Counted from the first letter of the stretch, positions 34,297-43,264 are shown. The stretch is 61,709 bases of DNA from JAAFHN01 sp031421855 (GCA_031421855.1 JANOPN010000033.1:1-61709), one strand, 5' to 3'. Notes: generated by a model not told the origin, from the letters alone. Made by a program: numbers and translations.

Positions 34297-34953
34297 ATGA
34301 CCCCGTTTACCACCCACACCGGCCTCGTCGCGCCGATTGACCGCGAAAACGTGGACACCGACGCGATCATTCCCAAGCAATTCCTCAAGCGAATCACCAA
34401 ACTCGGTTTTGGCGACAACTTGTTTGATGCCGACCGCTTTTTGGATGTCGGTGATGCCAACTCCAAACTGGCTGATCGCAAAATCAACCCCGACTTTGTT
34501 CTGAACCAAGCGCGCTACCAAGGCGCAAGCGTGGCACTTTGCCGAAAGAACTTTGGCTGCGGATCGAGCCGCGAGCACGCGCCTTGGGCGCTTGAGCAGT
34601 TTGGCTTTCGGGCGCTGATTGCGCCCAGTTACGCCGACATTTTCTTCAACAACTGCTTCAAAAACGGCTTGCTGCCGATCCAATTGCCCGAGTCTGTCGT
34701 GGCGCAGCTATTTGATGAGGTTTTGGCATTCCCCGGCTATCGACTCACGGTTGACTTGGCTCGCCAAGTGGTCGTCAAGCCGCAGGGCGAAGAAATCGCC
34801 TTTGAAGTCAACGCGTTTCGCAAGTTTTGTTTGCTCAATGGCTTTGACGACATCGGTCTGACGCTGCGCCACGCCGACAAAATCAAGGCGTTTGAGGCTG
34901 AACGGCTACTGCGTCAACCCTGGCTGAGCACAGCGATTCAGACCGTCGCGTAG
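34297..34953 (+). CDS. leuD: 3-isopropylmalate dehydratase small subunit
   Basis: The swivel subunit of isopropylmalate isomerase, 218 residues. NVDTDAIIPKQFLK, NFGCGSSREHAPWAL and PSYADIFFNNCFKNGLLP are the family signatures. The start is the ATG at 34297 (MTPFTTHTG), 4 bases after the entericidin stop; a longer in-frame start inside that gene is rejected. Confidence 0.95.
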   Translation: MTPFTTHTGLVAPIDRENVDTDAIIPKQFLKRITKLGFGDNLFDADRFLDVGDANSKLADRKINPDFVLNQARYQGASVALCRKNFGCGSSREHAPWALEQFGFRALIAPSYADIFFNNCFKNGLLPIQLPESVVAQLFDEVLAFPGYRLTVDLARQVVVKPQGEEIAFEVNAFRKFCLLNGFDDIGLTLRHADKIKAFEAERLLRQPWLSTAIQTVA

Positions 34954-34985
34954 CTTTGTTTTCGTAAACCCGTCGGAGAAGGCTC

Positions 34986-35420
34986 ATGACCCGTATCAAC
35001 AAATCAGTGCTTTCAGTGGCCGTCTTTGCCGCGCTTGGCTTGACCAGTTTTGGCGCACACGCGCAGAGCAGACTCGAAGACATGCTGCGAAACCCGCTCG
35101 TGCAGCAACTCATCGGCTACAAGCTACCTGAACTCAAGAACGAGCAAGCCCTTTGTGGTTCGTCTGCCTTCAGAGCCGCGAATCCGCAGCGCTGTGCGGC
35201 CGTGATTGATGCCATTCGTGCACAGCAAATCCCCCTCGAGTTGCGCGCCGTGCTCACCAACCCCGCGAGCGCGGCTGCATTGCGTGAATTGTGTGTCAGC
35301 AGCCCCCAGTTGAGTCAAACCAACTACCTGTGCGTTGAGTTGGGCAAAGGCGATGCCACGATGGGCGTCGAGGTTCAAAACCGGCTTTATCAGCTCCAAG
35401 CGGGCGACCAGCGCCCCTGA
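34986..35420 (+). CDS. Exported protein of unknown function between leuD and leuB
   Basis: A 144-residue protein with a signal peptide cut after GAHA. The mature part has four cysteines (ALCGSSAF, QRCAAVI, ELCVSSP, YLCVEL), which could form two periplasmic disulfides. No family is recognised. It starts 32 bases after leuD on the same strand and is probably co-transcribed with the leucine genes. Confidence 0.65.
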   Translation: MTRINKSVLSVAVFAALGLTSFGAHAQSRLEDMLRNPLVQQLIGYKLPELKNEQALCGSSAFRAANPQRCAAVIDAIRAQQIPLELRAVLTNPASAAALRELCVSSPQLSQTNYLCVELGKGDATMGVEVQNRLYQLQAGDQRP

Positions 35421-35457
35421 TGGCAGTTGGGGGCAGTTTGAACCCGTTTTTTGGTGG

Positions 35458-35510
35458 TTTTTGCCACTTGGTCACCGTATTCATTTGATTTGATGATATG
35501 AAAATTGCAG
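35458..35510 (-). repeat. Dispersed repeat, copy 9 (overlaps leuB start codon)
   Basis: About 26 of 31 core positions match, reverse orientation. The leuB ATG occupies the position of the ATC codon that follows GTTGCT in other copies, and the first leuB codons lie in the A/T-rich end of the repeat. Confidence 0.7.
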
Positions 35511-36568
35511 TACTCGCCGGCGACGGCATCGGCCCGGAAATCATGGCGCAAGCTGTCAAAGTGCTCGACGCTTTGCAGTTGCCCATCACCAAGGAGTCAG
35601 CCTTGGTCGGCGGCTGCGCTTTTGAGGCGCATGGGCACCCCCTGCCCGACGCGACCTTGCAACTGGCCAAAGACGCTGATGCCATTTTGTTTGGTGCCGT
35701 TGGTGACTGGAAATATGACACGCTCGACCGCCCGCTTCGCCCGGAACAGGCCATTTTGGGCCTGCGCAAGCACTTGGGCCTGTTTGCCAACTTGCGACCG
35801 GCAATTTGTTATGCCGAGCTCACACACGCGTCGAGCCTCAAACCAGAACTGGTTGCCGGGCTTGACTTGCTGATTTTGCGTGAGCTCACTGGCGACATCT
35901 ATTTTGGTCAACCGCGCGGGCGGCGAATCGCCACAGACGGGCACTTTCCCGGTGCGCTTGAGGCTTTTGACACGATGCGCTACAGCGTCCCCGAGATCGA
36001 GAGAATCGCCCATGTGGCGTTTCAGGCCGCTCGCAAACGCAGCAAAAAGGTGTGCAGCGTCGACAAAGCCAACGTTCTCGAGACCTTTCAATTGTGGAAA
36101 GACACCGTCACCGACGTCGGCAAACACTACCCGGATGTGGCTTTAACGCACATGTATGTTGATAACGCGGCCATGCAGCTCGTCAAAGCACCCAAGGCAT
36201 TTGACGTCATCGTCACCGGCAACATGTTTGGTGACATCCTCAGCGACCAGGCCAGCATGTTGACCGGCTCGATCGGCATGCTGCCGTCGGCAAGCCTAGA
36301 TGCCAACAACAAGGGGCTGTATGAGCCCAGCCACGGCAGCGCCCCCGACATCGCCGGCAAAGATGTCGCTAACCCTTTGGCGACGATTCTCAGTGCCGCA
36401 ATGATGTTGCGCTATAGCCTAGGCCAATCGGACGCCGCATTGCGGATTGAAGCCGCTGTTCAGCGCGTGCTCGCGCTCGGGCTGCGCACACCCGACATCC
36501 ACAGCGACGGCTGTCAAAAGGTCGGTACTCAAGCGATGGGCGATGCCGTGGTGAAAGCGCTTTTGTAG
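35498..36568 (+). CDS. leuB: 3-isopropylmalate dehydrogenase
   Basis: NAD-dependent oxidation and decarboxylation of 3-isopropylmalate. The 356-residue protein shows AVLAGDGIGPEIM, the substrate arginines in LRPAICYAEL-type segments, ELTGDIYFGQPRG and GNMFGDILSDQASMLTGSIGMLPSASL. No Shine-Dalgarno sequence is visible before the ATG; the 25 bases upstream belong to a dispersed repeat copy. Start and family alignment agree. Confidence 0.96.
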   Translation: MKIAVLAGDGIGPEIMAQAVKVLDALQLPITKESALVGGCAFEAHGHPLPDATLQLAKDADAILFGAVGDWKYDTLDRPLRPEQAILGLRKHLGLFANLRPAICYAELTHASSLKPELVAGLDLLILRELTGDIYFGQPRGRRIATDGHFPGALEAFDTMRYSVPEIERIAHVAFQAARKRSKKVCSVDKANVLETFQLWKDTVTDVGKHYPDVALTHMYVDNAAMQLVKAPKAFDVIVTGNMFGDILSDQASMLTGSIGMLPSASLDANNKGLYEPSHGSAPDIAGKDVANPLATILSAAMMLRYSLGQSDAALRIEAAVQRVLALGLRTPDIHSDGCQKVGTQAMGDAVVKALL

Positions 36569-36617
36569 TCGTTTGTGTGAAACTGTTGACTTAAACCTCA
36601 CAAAAAAGGAATCAATC

Positions 36618-36974
36618 ATGGGACTTGCAGCCAACATCGTCGTCGGGTTTGTCGCCCTCTTGCACGTGTACATCATGGTGCTTGAAATGTTCTTTTGGGA
36701 CAAACCGCGCGGCTTGAAGGCGTTCGGCCAAACTCAAGCCGCGGCGACGGCGAGCAAGGTATTGGCCGCGAACCAAGGCCTGTACAACGGATTCTTGGCG
36801 GCGGGCTTAATCTGGGGGTTGACCCTTGGAGCATCCGGTCTGGGCGTCAAGGTGTTTTTCTTGGCATGCGTGTTTGTCGCGGGCTTGTACGGCGCGGCCA
36901 CTGCCAACCGAAAGATTCTGTTCATTCAGTCGGTTCCGGCCGCAATTGGCTTGGCGTTGCTGTTTTTGGCCTAA
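36618..36974 (+). CDS. DUF1304 family integral membrane protein
   Basis: A 118-residue protein with four hydrophobic segments, of the DUF1304 family. LHVYIMVLEMFFWDKPRGLKAF and AANQGLYNGFLAAGLIWG are the conserved parts. The function is unknown. The ATG at 36618 has AAAGGAA upstream. It is 49 bases after leuB and may be co-transcribed with it. Confidence 0.88.
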   Translation: MGLAANIVVGFVALLHVYIMVLEMFFWDKPRGLKAFGQTQAAATASKVLAANQGLYNGFLAAGLIWGLTLGASGLGVKVFFLACVFVAGLYGAATANRKILFIQSVPAAIGLALLFLA

Positions 36975-37015
36975 ATTTGGCCTAATCGACGACGGCGATC
37001 CGCTACACTTCGCAC

Positions 37016-37126
37016 ATGATTCGCGTCACAAAAAACCCATCACGAGCATCGATTCGATCATGTGCTGTGCGTGGCGCAATCATTTTCTGCACGACAACCC
37101 CAACCAAAACAACCATTAAAGGCTGA
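37016..37126 (+). CDS. Putative Thr-rich leader peptide of asd
   Basis: A 36-codon frame ending right at the base of a large hairpin before asd. Its C-terminal part reads TTTPTKTTIK: six Thr codons within eight positions, plus Lys and Ile, all end products of the aspartate pathway that Asd feeds. It has no clear ribosome binding site. A weak TACACT at 37004-37009 could be a -10 box placing the transcript start close to the ATG. A competing short frame (37060-37119) is Asn-rich instead. Leader function is an inference from position and codon content. Confidence 0.5.
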   Translation: MIRVTKNPSRASIRSCAVRGAIIFCTTTPTKTTIKG

Positions 37127-37183
37127 CCGCCTGGTTCGTCGTGCGCCGCCCGGAGCCTGACGAACCAGGCGGGCAGCCTTTTG
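37121..37183 (+). terminator. Hairpin terminator / putative attenuator upstream of asd
   Basis: Arms 37121-37140 and 37159-37178 pair at 19 of 20 positions (CCGCCTGGTTCGTC with GACGAACCAGGCGG in the core), followed by TTTT. The asd start codon is only 28 bases beyond, leaving little room for a separate promoter. I do not see a clear alternative antiterminator fold. Confidence 0.7.
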
Positions 37184-37210
37184 CCATTGGACTCGCGAAA
37201 GGCCCATACC

Positions 37211-38374
37211 ATGACCCTTGTGAATGCAACCCGAAGCCCCGTAGGTAACACCGTTGGCCTGATTGGCTGGCGCGGCATGGTGGGCTCTGTTTTGGTCGAG
37301 CGAATGGTCGCCGAGGGCGACTTCGATCACATTGAGCCCTTGTTTTTCTCGACCAGCAACGCTGGCGGGCAAGCGCCATCACAAGCCAAAAACGAAACCA
37401 GACTGCTCGACGGCAACGATATCGCATCACTCAAACGCTGCGACATCATCATCACCTGCCAAGGCGGAGACTACACGTCTGAGATCTACCCCAAGCTTCG
37501 CGCGGCCGGTTGGGCGGGACACTGGATTGACGCAGCCAAGACCCTGCGAATGAAAGACGACTCAACAATCATTTTGGATCCTGTCAACCTCAACGTGATC
37601 AAGTCTGCGATGGCTAAAGGCCAGCGCGACTGGATTGGTGGCAACTGCACGGTCAGCTGCATGCTGATGGGCGTGGGCGCGCTCTTCAAAGCGGGACTGG
37701 TTGAGTGGATGCAGACCTCAACATACCAAGCCGCGTCTGGCGGTGGTGCGCCAAATATGCGCGAGTTGCTCACTCAGTACGGATCACTCTACGCAGAGGT
37801 CAAGCACCTGCTTGACGACCCGCAGTCAGCGATTTTGGAAATTGACCGTTTGGTCACAGCCAAACAGCTCAACTTCAGCGCGCAGGAGACCAAGAACTTC
37901 CGTGGCGTGGCGCTAGGCGGCAATTTGATCCCGTGGATCGACGCCGACCGCGGTGACGGCACGAGCTTGGAAGAGTGGAAAGGCGGCGCAGAAACCAACA
38001 AAATTTTAGGTCTTGGTGCTGCGTTTGCAAGCCGCGAGATTCCAATTGACAGCACCTGCGTGCGCATTGGCTCCATGCGCTGTCACTCACAGTCGCTCAC
38101 GTTCAAACTCACGAAAGACGTGCCACTGGCAGACATTGAGGCCATGATCGACAACGATAACCCGTGGGCTCATGTTGTGGCCAACAACAGAGAAGCCAGC
38201 GAGCGAGCACTCACGGCGGCAAATGTGTCGGGCAGCATGGCGATCCCGGTCGGTCGGCTGCGCAAACTCGCGATGGGGCCGCAATACTTGGGCGCATTCA
38301 CCATCGGCGATCAGCTGCTTTGGGGCGCGGCTGAGCCTTTGCGTCGCATGACGCGCATCCTGATCGACAGGTAA
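37211..38374 (+). CDS. asd: Aspartate-semialdehyde dehydrogenase
   Basis: Reduces aspartyl phosphate to aspartate semialdehyde, the branch point to lysine, diaminopimelate, methionine, threonine and isoleucine. The 387-residue protein is of the Gram-negative type: LIGWRGMVGSVLVERM binds NADP, GGNCTVSCMLMG holds the catalytic Cys, and RIGSMRCHSQSLTFKL the substrate residues. I chose the ATG at 37211 (MTLVNATRS), which has GAAAGG eight bases upstream. A possible Thr attenuator precedes it. Confidence 0.95.
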   Translation: MTLVNATRSPVGNTVGLIGWRGMVGSVLVERMVAEGDFDHIEPLFFSTSNAGGQAPSQAKNETRLLDGNDIASLKRCDIIITCQGGDYTSEIYPKLRAAGWAGHWIDAAKTLRMKDDSTIILDPVNLNVIKSAMAKGQRDWIGGNCTVSCMLMGVGALFKAGLVEWMQTSTYQAASGGGAPNMRELLTQYGSLYAEVKHLLDDPQSAILEIDRLVTAKQLNFSAQETKNFRGVALGGNLIPWIDADRGDGTSLEEWKGGAETNKILGLGAAFASREIPIDSTCVRIGSMRCHSQSLTFKLTKDVPLADIEAMIDNDNPWAHVVANNREASERALTAANVSGSMAIPVGRLRKLAMGPQYLGAFTIGDQLLWGAAEPLRRMTRILIDR

Positions 38375-38621
38375 GCACTTACTTACTTGGATTTTTTCCA
38401 CACTGATTACCTGATCGAGATTTCGCTTTACTGAATTTATTAGTACTTTTATACCCATAAATTCAATTAACCCCCGTTGTCGGATGGCAACATGTGGTGG
38501 TCTAATTGGCGCTTAAACACCCGTAACTCGCATTAAAAATTGAAGTTCAGGTGATTTGGAGCTTGTCAGGCTAAGCGCTTGATGTTATGGTTCTTTTTCA
38601 ATAAACCTGCGGCTTTTGCGC

Positions 38622-41534
38622 ATGAAAAAACACCGTTCAAACACCGCTCTCACCGCCGATCTCCCGACCAACCGACCGGCAACCATGCCAAGTGTTGCGA
38701 CAAGCCGATCGCGCTTGTCGTCCACAGCTCTCGCCAGCGCACTCAGCGTCGCCGTTGCCGCCATGTTTGTGGCGGCGCCACAAGCTGCAAACGCGATGTC
38801 GCTCGGGCGCGCCACGGTGCTGTCAAGCTTGGGCGAGCCGCTACGCTTGGAAGTGGACATTCCTGAAATTAGCGCCGATGAAATGGCATCGCTGAAAGTA
38901 GCGGTTGCCGCGCCTGATGCATTCAAGGCAGCGGGAGTTGAATACAACGCAGCATTGTCCAGCGCCTCGGTCAGTTTGCTGCGTCGCCCCGATGGGCGCT
39001 CATTTTTACGCCTGACCAGCGACCGTGTGGTCAATGAGCCGTTCGTCGACCTCATCATCGAAGCCAATTGGGCCAGTGGACGCATTGTTCGCGACTACAC
39101 AGTTTTACTTGATCCACCGTCGTTTAAGTCAGCAGCTGCTCCAGCAGTGGTTGCGGCGGCAACGCCGATCACGCCCCCAAACGTTAGCGCGGCGGCGACC
39201 ACGCCGGCAGCCAAGCAGCCAGACGTTGCCCCGCAAACGCAGCCGACCCAATCAGTTGCGGTGCCGGTGCGGCCTGCGGTTGCTAAACCAGTACCCCCCG
39301 CTCGACCTGCTGCAAGCGCCAAAGCGGCCCAAGACACGGTCGACAAAGTGATTGTCAAAGTAGGCGACACCGCCAATTCGATTGGCCAAAGAGTCAAGCC
39401 ACCTGGCGTATCGCTCGATCAAATGTTGGTCGCGATGCTTCGCGCGAACCCCGATGCGTTCATCGCCGGCAACATCAACCGGCTGCGAGCGGGTGCAGTA
39501 ATCGCCGTCCCAACCGCGAAATCCGCGACCGAAATTGACACCGCACAAGCCTCTTTGACACTTCGCGCTCAAAGCCAAGACTTCAACGCGTATCGGCGCA
39601 AACTCGCCAGCGGAGCACCTGCGACCACGCTGGCGACTCCGGATCGTCAAGCCACTGGCAAAGTGCAAAGCGAAATCAAAGACGGCAAGGCACCGGTGGC
39701 GTCTGCCGACAAACTCAAGCTGGCCAAAGCCAGCGCTGCCAGCGCCGCGCAAGTCGACGCAATAGCCAAAACTCGTCAGGCCAACGAAGCGGCGACCCGC
39801 AAAGCCGAGCTTGAGCGCAACTTGGCGGAACTCAATAAAGCCTCTGCCAGCGCCGCTGCCGCCAAAGCCGGTGCGGCGGGTGGTGCGGCGGGTGGTGCGG
39901 CGGGTGGTGTAGCGGGTGGTGCGTCGGGGGTCAAATCAGGCGTGGCTCCAGCCCTTGCCGCCGCTGCCGTGGCAACTGCAGCGGTTGTTGCAGCTACCGC
40001 GTCAAAGGCAGTGATGCCAGCGCCCACTGCATCATTGGTTGCTTCTGCCGCGACACCCACACCAGCAGTTGTCGCCTCTGCACCCGCCAGCGCGGCAACT
40101 GCGGCATCACCCGCGTCTGCAGCAGCTCCGACCGCGACAATCGCCTTCGCAAGCGCACCAGCTTCAGCGTCGACAGCCATTGCCGCAGTTGCATCGACAG
40201 TCGCATCAGCCGCAGTAAGCCCTCCCACCAAACCAAAACCCGACGCGTCACCACCGCCGCCACCTGAGCCTGGTTTTATCGAATCCTTGACCGACAACCC
40301 GCTGGTTCCGATTGGACTCGGCGGCGCATTGTTGGCCTTGATCGGTGGACTTGGGTTTAAGCGTTGGCGCGACAAAAAGCGCATCGCGCATGTCGACAGC
40401 TCGTTCTTAGAGAGCCGCCTGCAACCCGACTCGTTTTTTGGTGCGAGCGGTGGACAACAAATCAATACCAGCAGCTCAAACCAGGGCCCTGGTTCGTCGA
40501 TGGTTTACTCGCCAAGCCAAATTGATGCGGCTGGTGATGTCGATCCGGTCGCCGAAGCTGATGTCTACTTGGCATACGGCCGAGATTTGCAAGCCGAGGA
40601 AATTCTCAAAGAAGCGCTTCGCATCACACCGCAGCGTGTTGCGATTCACGCCAAACTGCTCGATATTTATGCCAAGCGGCGCGACGTGAAAGCGTTTGAA
40701 GTTCTTGCACGCGAGATGCACTCAATTTGCAGCGGCCAGGGCGACGAATGGGCGCGCGTGTGCGAGACCGGACGAGACCTTGATCCACAAAATCCGATGT
40801 ACCAAGGCGGCGGCGCAGCGGGTGCCGCATCGACGGCCTATGCATCCCCGATGGCGGCCGGTGCAGCAGTTGCAGCAGTTGCAGCGGGCGCGGCGGCTGC
40901 GGCGGCTGCGGCGGCTGCGGCGTCTTACGATTCGCAGGCGACGATGCCAACTTCAATGGCAGCAGTCGCAAGCCATGACTCTGACGTCGATTTGGATCTG
41001 GATTTCTCGTTGGGTGACGACCCCGAGCCGGTTGCAACCCCTGCCTTCCCTGCCAAGGGCAGCGAGCCAACCATGTCAATGTCCGCATTCGAGCCTCCAG
41101 GCGCGGGAATGGATTTCGACCTGGACGTTTCCGACTTCGGCAACGATGCGTTCAGTGCACCCATTCCGACTCCGCCACCGATCAAACTGTCACTTCCGGA
41201 TTTGGCCGCAAGCGACAATGGGCTCACGTTCTCGCCCGAACCGTTTAAACCCACTGGACCGATGGCATTGGCTGCTCCCGCTCCCAGCCCCAACGCCTTG
41301 AACTTTGACTTGGGTGACTTGTCGTTGGATTTAGGCGGTCACGCGGACGCAGTCGCATCGGTGCTGCCTGAAGAAGTCAGCGGCGATCCGCTAGAGACAA
41401 AATTGATGTTGGCGCGAGAGTTCAAAGACATCGGTGACAGCGAAGGCGCCAGAGAATTGGCTCGCGAAGTCTTAGGCGAGGCCACTGGCGCGCTCAAAAC
41501 CCGTGCGCAGAAGTTCTTGAGTGATTTGAGTTGA
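38622..41534 (+). CDS. fimV: FimV-family peptidoglycan-binding / pilus assembly protein
   Basis: A 970-residue inner-membrane protein of the FimV/HubP type. The order is: signal-like N-terminus; FimV N-domain (LGRATVLSSLGEPLRLEVDI, residues about 65-165); LysM-like segment (VIVKVGDTANSIGQRV, about 240-295); long Ala-rich low-complexity region; one membrane helix (PLVPIGLGGALLALIGGLGF, near 560); cytoplasmic acidic part with a TPR-like unit (VYLAYGRDLQAEEILKEALR); and the C-terminal FimV motif (DPLETKLMLAREFKDIGDSE). It organises type IV pili and cell poles in other species. The ATG at 38622 follows a 247-base AT-rich gap in which I see no strong hairpin. Confidence 0.92.
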   Translation: MKKHRSNTALTADLPTNRPATMPSVATSRSRLSSTALASALSVAVAAMFVAAPQAANAMSLGRATVLSSLGEPLRLEVDIPEISADEMASLKVAVAAPDAFKAAGVEYNAALSSASVSLLRRPDGRSFLRLTSDRVVNEPFVDLIIEANWASGRIVRDYTVLLDPPSFKSAAAPAVVAAATPITPPNVSAAATTPAAKQPDVAPQTQPTQSVAVPVRPAVAKPVPPARPAASAKAAQDTVDKVIVKVGDTANSIGQRVKPPGVSLDQMLVAMLRANPDAFIAGNINRLRAGAVIAVPTAKSATEIDTAQASLTLRAQSQDFNAYRRKLASGAPATTLATPDRQATGKVQSEIKDGKAPVASADKLKLAKASAASAAQVDAIAKTRQANEAATRKAELERNLAELNKASASAAAAKAGAAGGAAGGAAGGVAGGASGVKSGVAPALAAAAVATAAVVAATASKAVMPAPTASLVASAATPTPAVVASAPASAATAASPASAAAPTATIAFASAPASASTAIAAVASTVASAAVSPPTKPKPDASPPPPPEPGFIESLTDNPLVPIGLGGALLALIGGLGFKRWRDKKRIAHVDSSFLESRLQPDSFFGASGGQQINTSSSNQGPGSSMVYSPSQIDAAGDVDPVAEADVYLAYGRDLQAEEILKEALRITPQRVAIHAKLLDIYAKRRDVKAFEVLAREMHSICSGQGDEWARVCETGRDLDPQNPMYQGGGAAGAASTAYASPMAAGAAVAAVAAGAAAAAAAAAAASYDSQATMPTSMAAVASHDSDVDLDLDFSLGDDPEPVATPAFPAKGSEPTMSMSAFEPPGAGMDFDLDVSDFGNDAFSAPIPTPPPIKLSLPDLAASDNGLTFSPEPFKPTGPMALAAPAPSPNALNFDLGDLSLDLGGHADAVASVLPEEVSGDPLETKLMLAREFKDIGDSEGARELAREVLGEATGALKTRAQKFLSDLS
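39871..39927 (+). repeat. 12-bp in-frame tandem repeat in fimV
   Basis: About 4.5 units of GTGCGGCGGGTG encode a Gly-Ala-Ala-Gly run; copy-number change would keep the frame. Confidence 0.85.
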
Positions 41535-42376
41535 TCGACGCGCCAGCTGACAACCACACCGAAAAAGCCCCAGCGCGACTCGCGCTGGGGCTTTCTTACG
41601 TCGGAACCCACTTTCATGGCTGGCAGACGCAAACCAGTGGCAGGGCCGTTGAAGATCACCTTCGTTTGGCGCTGACGCGCTTCATGGGCGAGCCGAGTCC
41701 CGACTTGGTCTGTGCCGGCCGAACCGACGCTGGCGTTCATGCGGCCATGCAGGTCGTGCATTTCGATACGTCCATTGATCGCGACGAGTTTTCGTGGATT
41801 CGCGGACTGAACCGCTATTTGCCAGGAGACATGTCGATTCACTGGGCCAAACCTGTCGCCGCTGATTTTCACGCGCGGTTTTCAGCAGTCACGCGCCGAT
41901 ATGCTTACGTCGTGCGCGAGTCACCCATTCGGCCATCGCTTGATCGAAACCGCGTCGGGTGGTGCTTTCGTCCACTTAACCACGCCGCGATGCTTGACGC
42001 GGCAAGTCGATTGGTCGGCACACACGATTTCAGCAGCTTTCGGGCTGCACAGTGCCAAGCCAAAAGCCCGATTCGCAACTTGCTCAAAGCCGATGTCTCT
42101 CGCAGCGGCATCTACTGGCGCTTTGATTTTGAAGCGAACGCGTTTTTACACCACATGATCCGAAACATCCTGGGTTGCTTGATCGCAGTGGGAAACGGCA
42201 CACGGCCTGCGACGTGGGTCGACGACTTAATCGCCGCAAAAAGTCGGGCGCTTGCCGCGCCAACTTTTGCCCCTGACGGCCTGTACTTCATTGGGCCTAC
42301 CTACAATCAAGCAGACAGCATCACGCTTCGCACCGATGCGCACGATTGGATAGACCTGATGGTCGCGCCGACTTGA
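41531..42376 (+). CDS. truA: tRNA pseudouridine(38-40) synthase
   Basis: Forms pseudouridine at tRNA positions 38-40. The 281-residue protein has the catalytic Asp in VCAGRTDAGVHA and the family opening LALGLSYVGTHFHGWQTQ. The frame begins at a TTG overlapping the fimV stop codon (TTGA), so translation is probably coupled; no later ATG precedes the conserved start. A terminator-shaped hairpin lies inside its codons 12-22. Confidence 0.93.
   Translation: MIDAPADNHTEKAPARLALGLSYVGTHFHGWQTQTSGRAVEDHLRLALTRFMGEPSPDLVCAGRTDAGVHAAMQVVHFDTSIDRDEFSWIRGLNRYLPGDMSIHWAKPVAADFHARFSAVTRRYAYVVRESPIRPSLDRNRVGWCFRPLNHAAMLDAASRLVGTHDFSSFRAAQCQAKSPIRNLLKADVSRSGIYWRFDFEANAFLHHMIRNILGCLIAVGNGTRPATWVDDLIAAKSRALAAPTFAPDGLYFIGPTYNQADSITLRTDAHDWIDLMVAPT
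41564..41597. terminator. Terminator-like hairpin inside the start of truA
   Basis: A perfect 14-bp stem (AAAGCCCCAGCGCG with CGCGCTGGGGCTTT) and a 3-base loop, followed by CTT on the plus strand and TTTTT on the minus strand. It lies 30 bases after fimV and in the 5' coding region of truA. Confidence 0.6.
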
Positions 42377-42397
42377 TCACCACAACAACCGATCCGC

Positions 42398-43189
42398 ATG
42401 ACCGATAGCCGAGAACCCGTTAACAACAACACGATGGTCAAAATTTGCGGGCTGACGCGCGAGTCGGACGTGGACTTCGTTGGGGAAGCAGGCGCTCACT
42501 TCGCTGGTTTCATTTTGTATGATTGCAGCGCGCGCCATGTGAGCATCGCACGCGCCAGGGCGCTAGCCGAGAGGTTACCCGACCACGTTGTACCAGTCTT
42601 GGTTTTGGTTGATGCCGATGACCTTGACGTGACGGCGATTCACGACCACTTCACGGCAACAGAGCTGCATTTTGTGATCCAGTTTCATGGCCATGAGTCG
42701 CCAGAGCGCTGCACAGAAATTGCCAATCGCCTGCAAGGTCCGCATTGGCGCGCAGCGGGTGTGCCCGCCCACGCAAGCGTCAATGACCCAGCCGGGCGGT
42801 CGATGACCGACTTACTCATAAAATACGCCCAACCGCACGTGAACAGCGAAGCCTTGTTGTTGGATAGTGAGGTCGCTGCCGCAGCAACAACGTCCGCCAA
42901 CGGCGATGTCGTTTTTGGTGGCACGGGTCAACGATTTGATTGGGATTTGGTCAATTGGTCACTGCTGAAACAAAGCGCTGCGTCTCGCCTCGTCTTGAGT
43001 GGTGGGCTCACAGCTGCAAACGTGATCGATGGCATCACGCAGGCCCGTCCGTGGGCGGTTGACGTCTCTTCAGGCGTTGAGGTGGCACTGCCAAACGGCC
43101 AGTTGCAGCGGGGCATCAAAGACCGCGAAAAAATAACCCAGTTCATTGCTGCAGTTCATCGCGCTGACGCGCAGTCGGACCGCAATTGA
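42398..43189 (+). CDS. trpF: Phosphoribosylanthranilate isomerase
   Basis: An Amadori isomerisation in tryptophan synthesis. The 263-residue TIM barrel has the catalytic Cys in VKICGLTRESDVDF, the Asp region in VDVSSGVEVALPNGQ, and the phosphate-binding LSGGLTAANV. It is longer than usual (about 210 residues), with about 10 extra N-terminal residues and a loop of roughly 25 residues around YAQPHVNSEALLLDSEVAAAAT, which is partly family-like. It is the first trp gene of the trpFBA group. Confidence 0.93.
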   Translation: MTDSREPVNNNTMVKICGLTRESDVDFVGEAGAHFAGFILYDCSARHVSIARARALAERLPDHVVPVLVLVDADDLDVTAIHDHFTATELHFVIQFHGHESPERCTEIANRLQGPHWRAAGVPAHASVNDPAGRSMTDLLIKYAQPHVNSEALLLDSEVAAAATTSANGDVVFGGTGQRFDWDLVNWSLLKQSAASRLVLSGGLTAANVIDGITQARPWAVDVSSGVEVALPNGQLQRGIKDREKITQFIAAVHRADAQSDRN

Positions 43190-43264
43190 GCTAACCCTTC
43201 AAATCGGGCTCCATCGCTTCGCAACATGCATGCAGATGAGTCGACATTTCAGCAGGTTATCCAC

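Noticed and set aside
37060..37119. Short Asn-rich frame (ending DNPNQNNH) overlapping the asd leader
   Set aside because: Considered as an alternative leader peptide, but asparagine is not a product of the Asd branch and the Thr frame ends exactly at the hairpin; kept only as a competing reading.
38375..38621. AT-rich gap before fimV as a riboswitch or small RNA
   Set aside because: No stable nested hairpins or known riboswitch core seen; a promoter region is the simplest reading.
39776..40465. 229-codon minus-strand frame inside fimV
   Set aside because: Antisense of the Ala-rich low-complexity region of fimV; composition explains the lack of stops.
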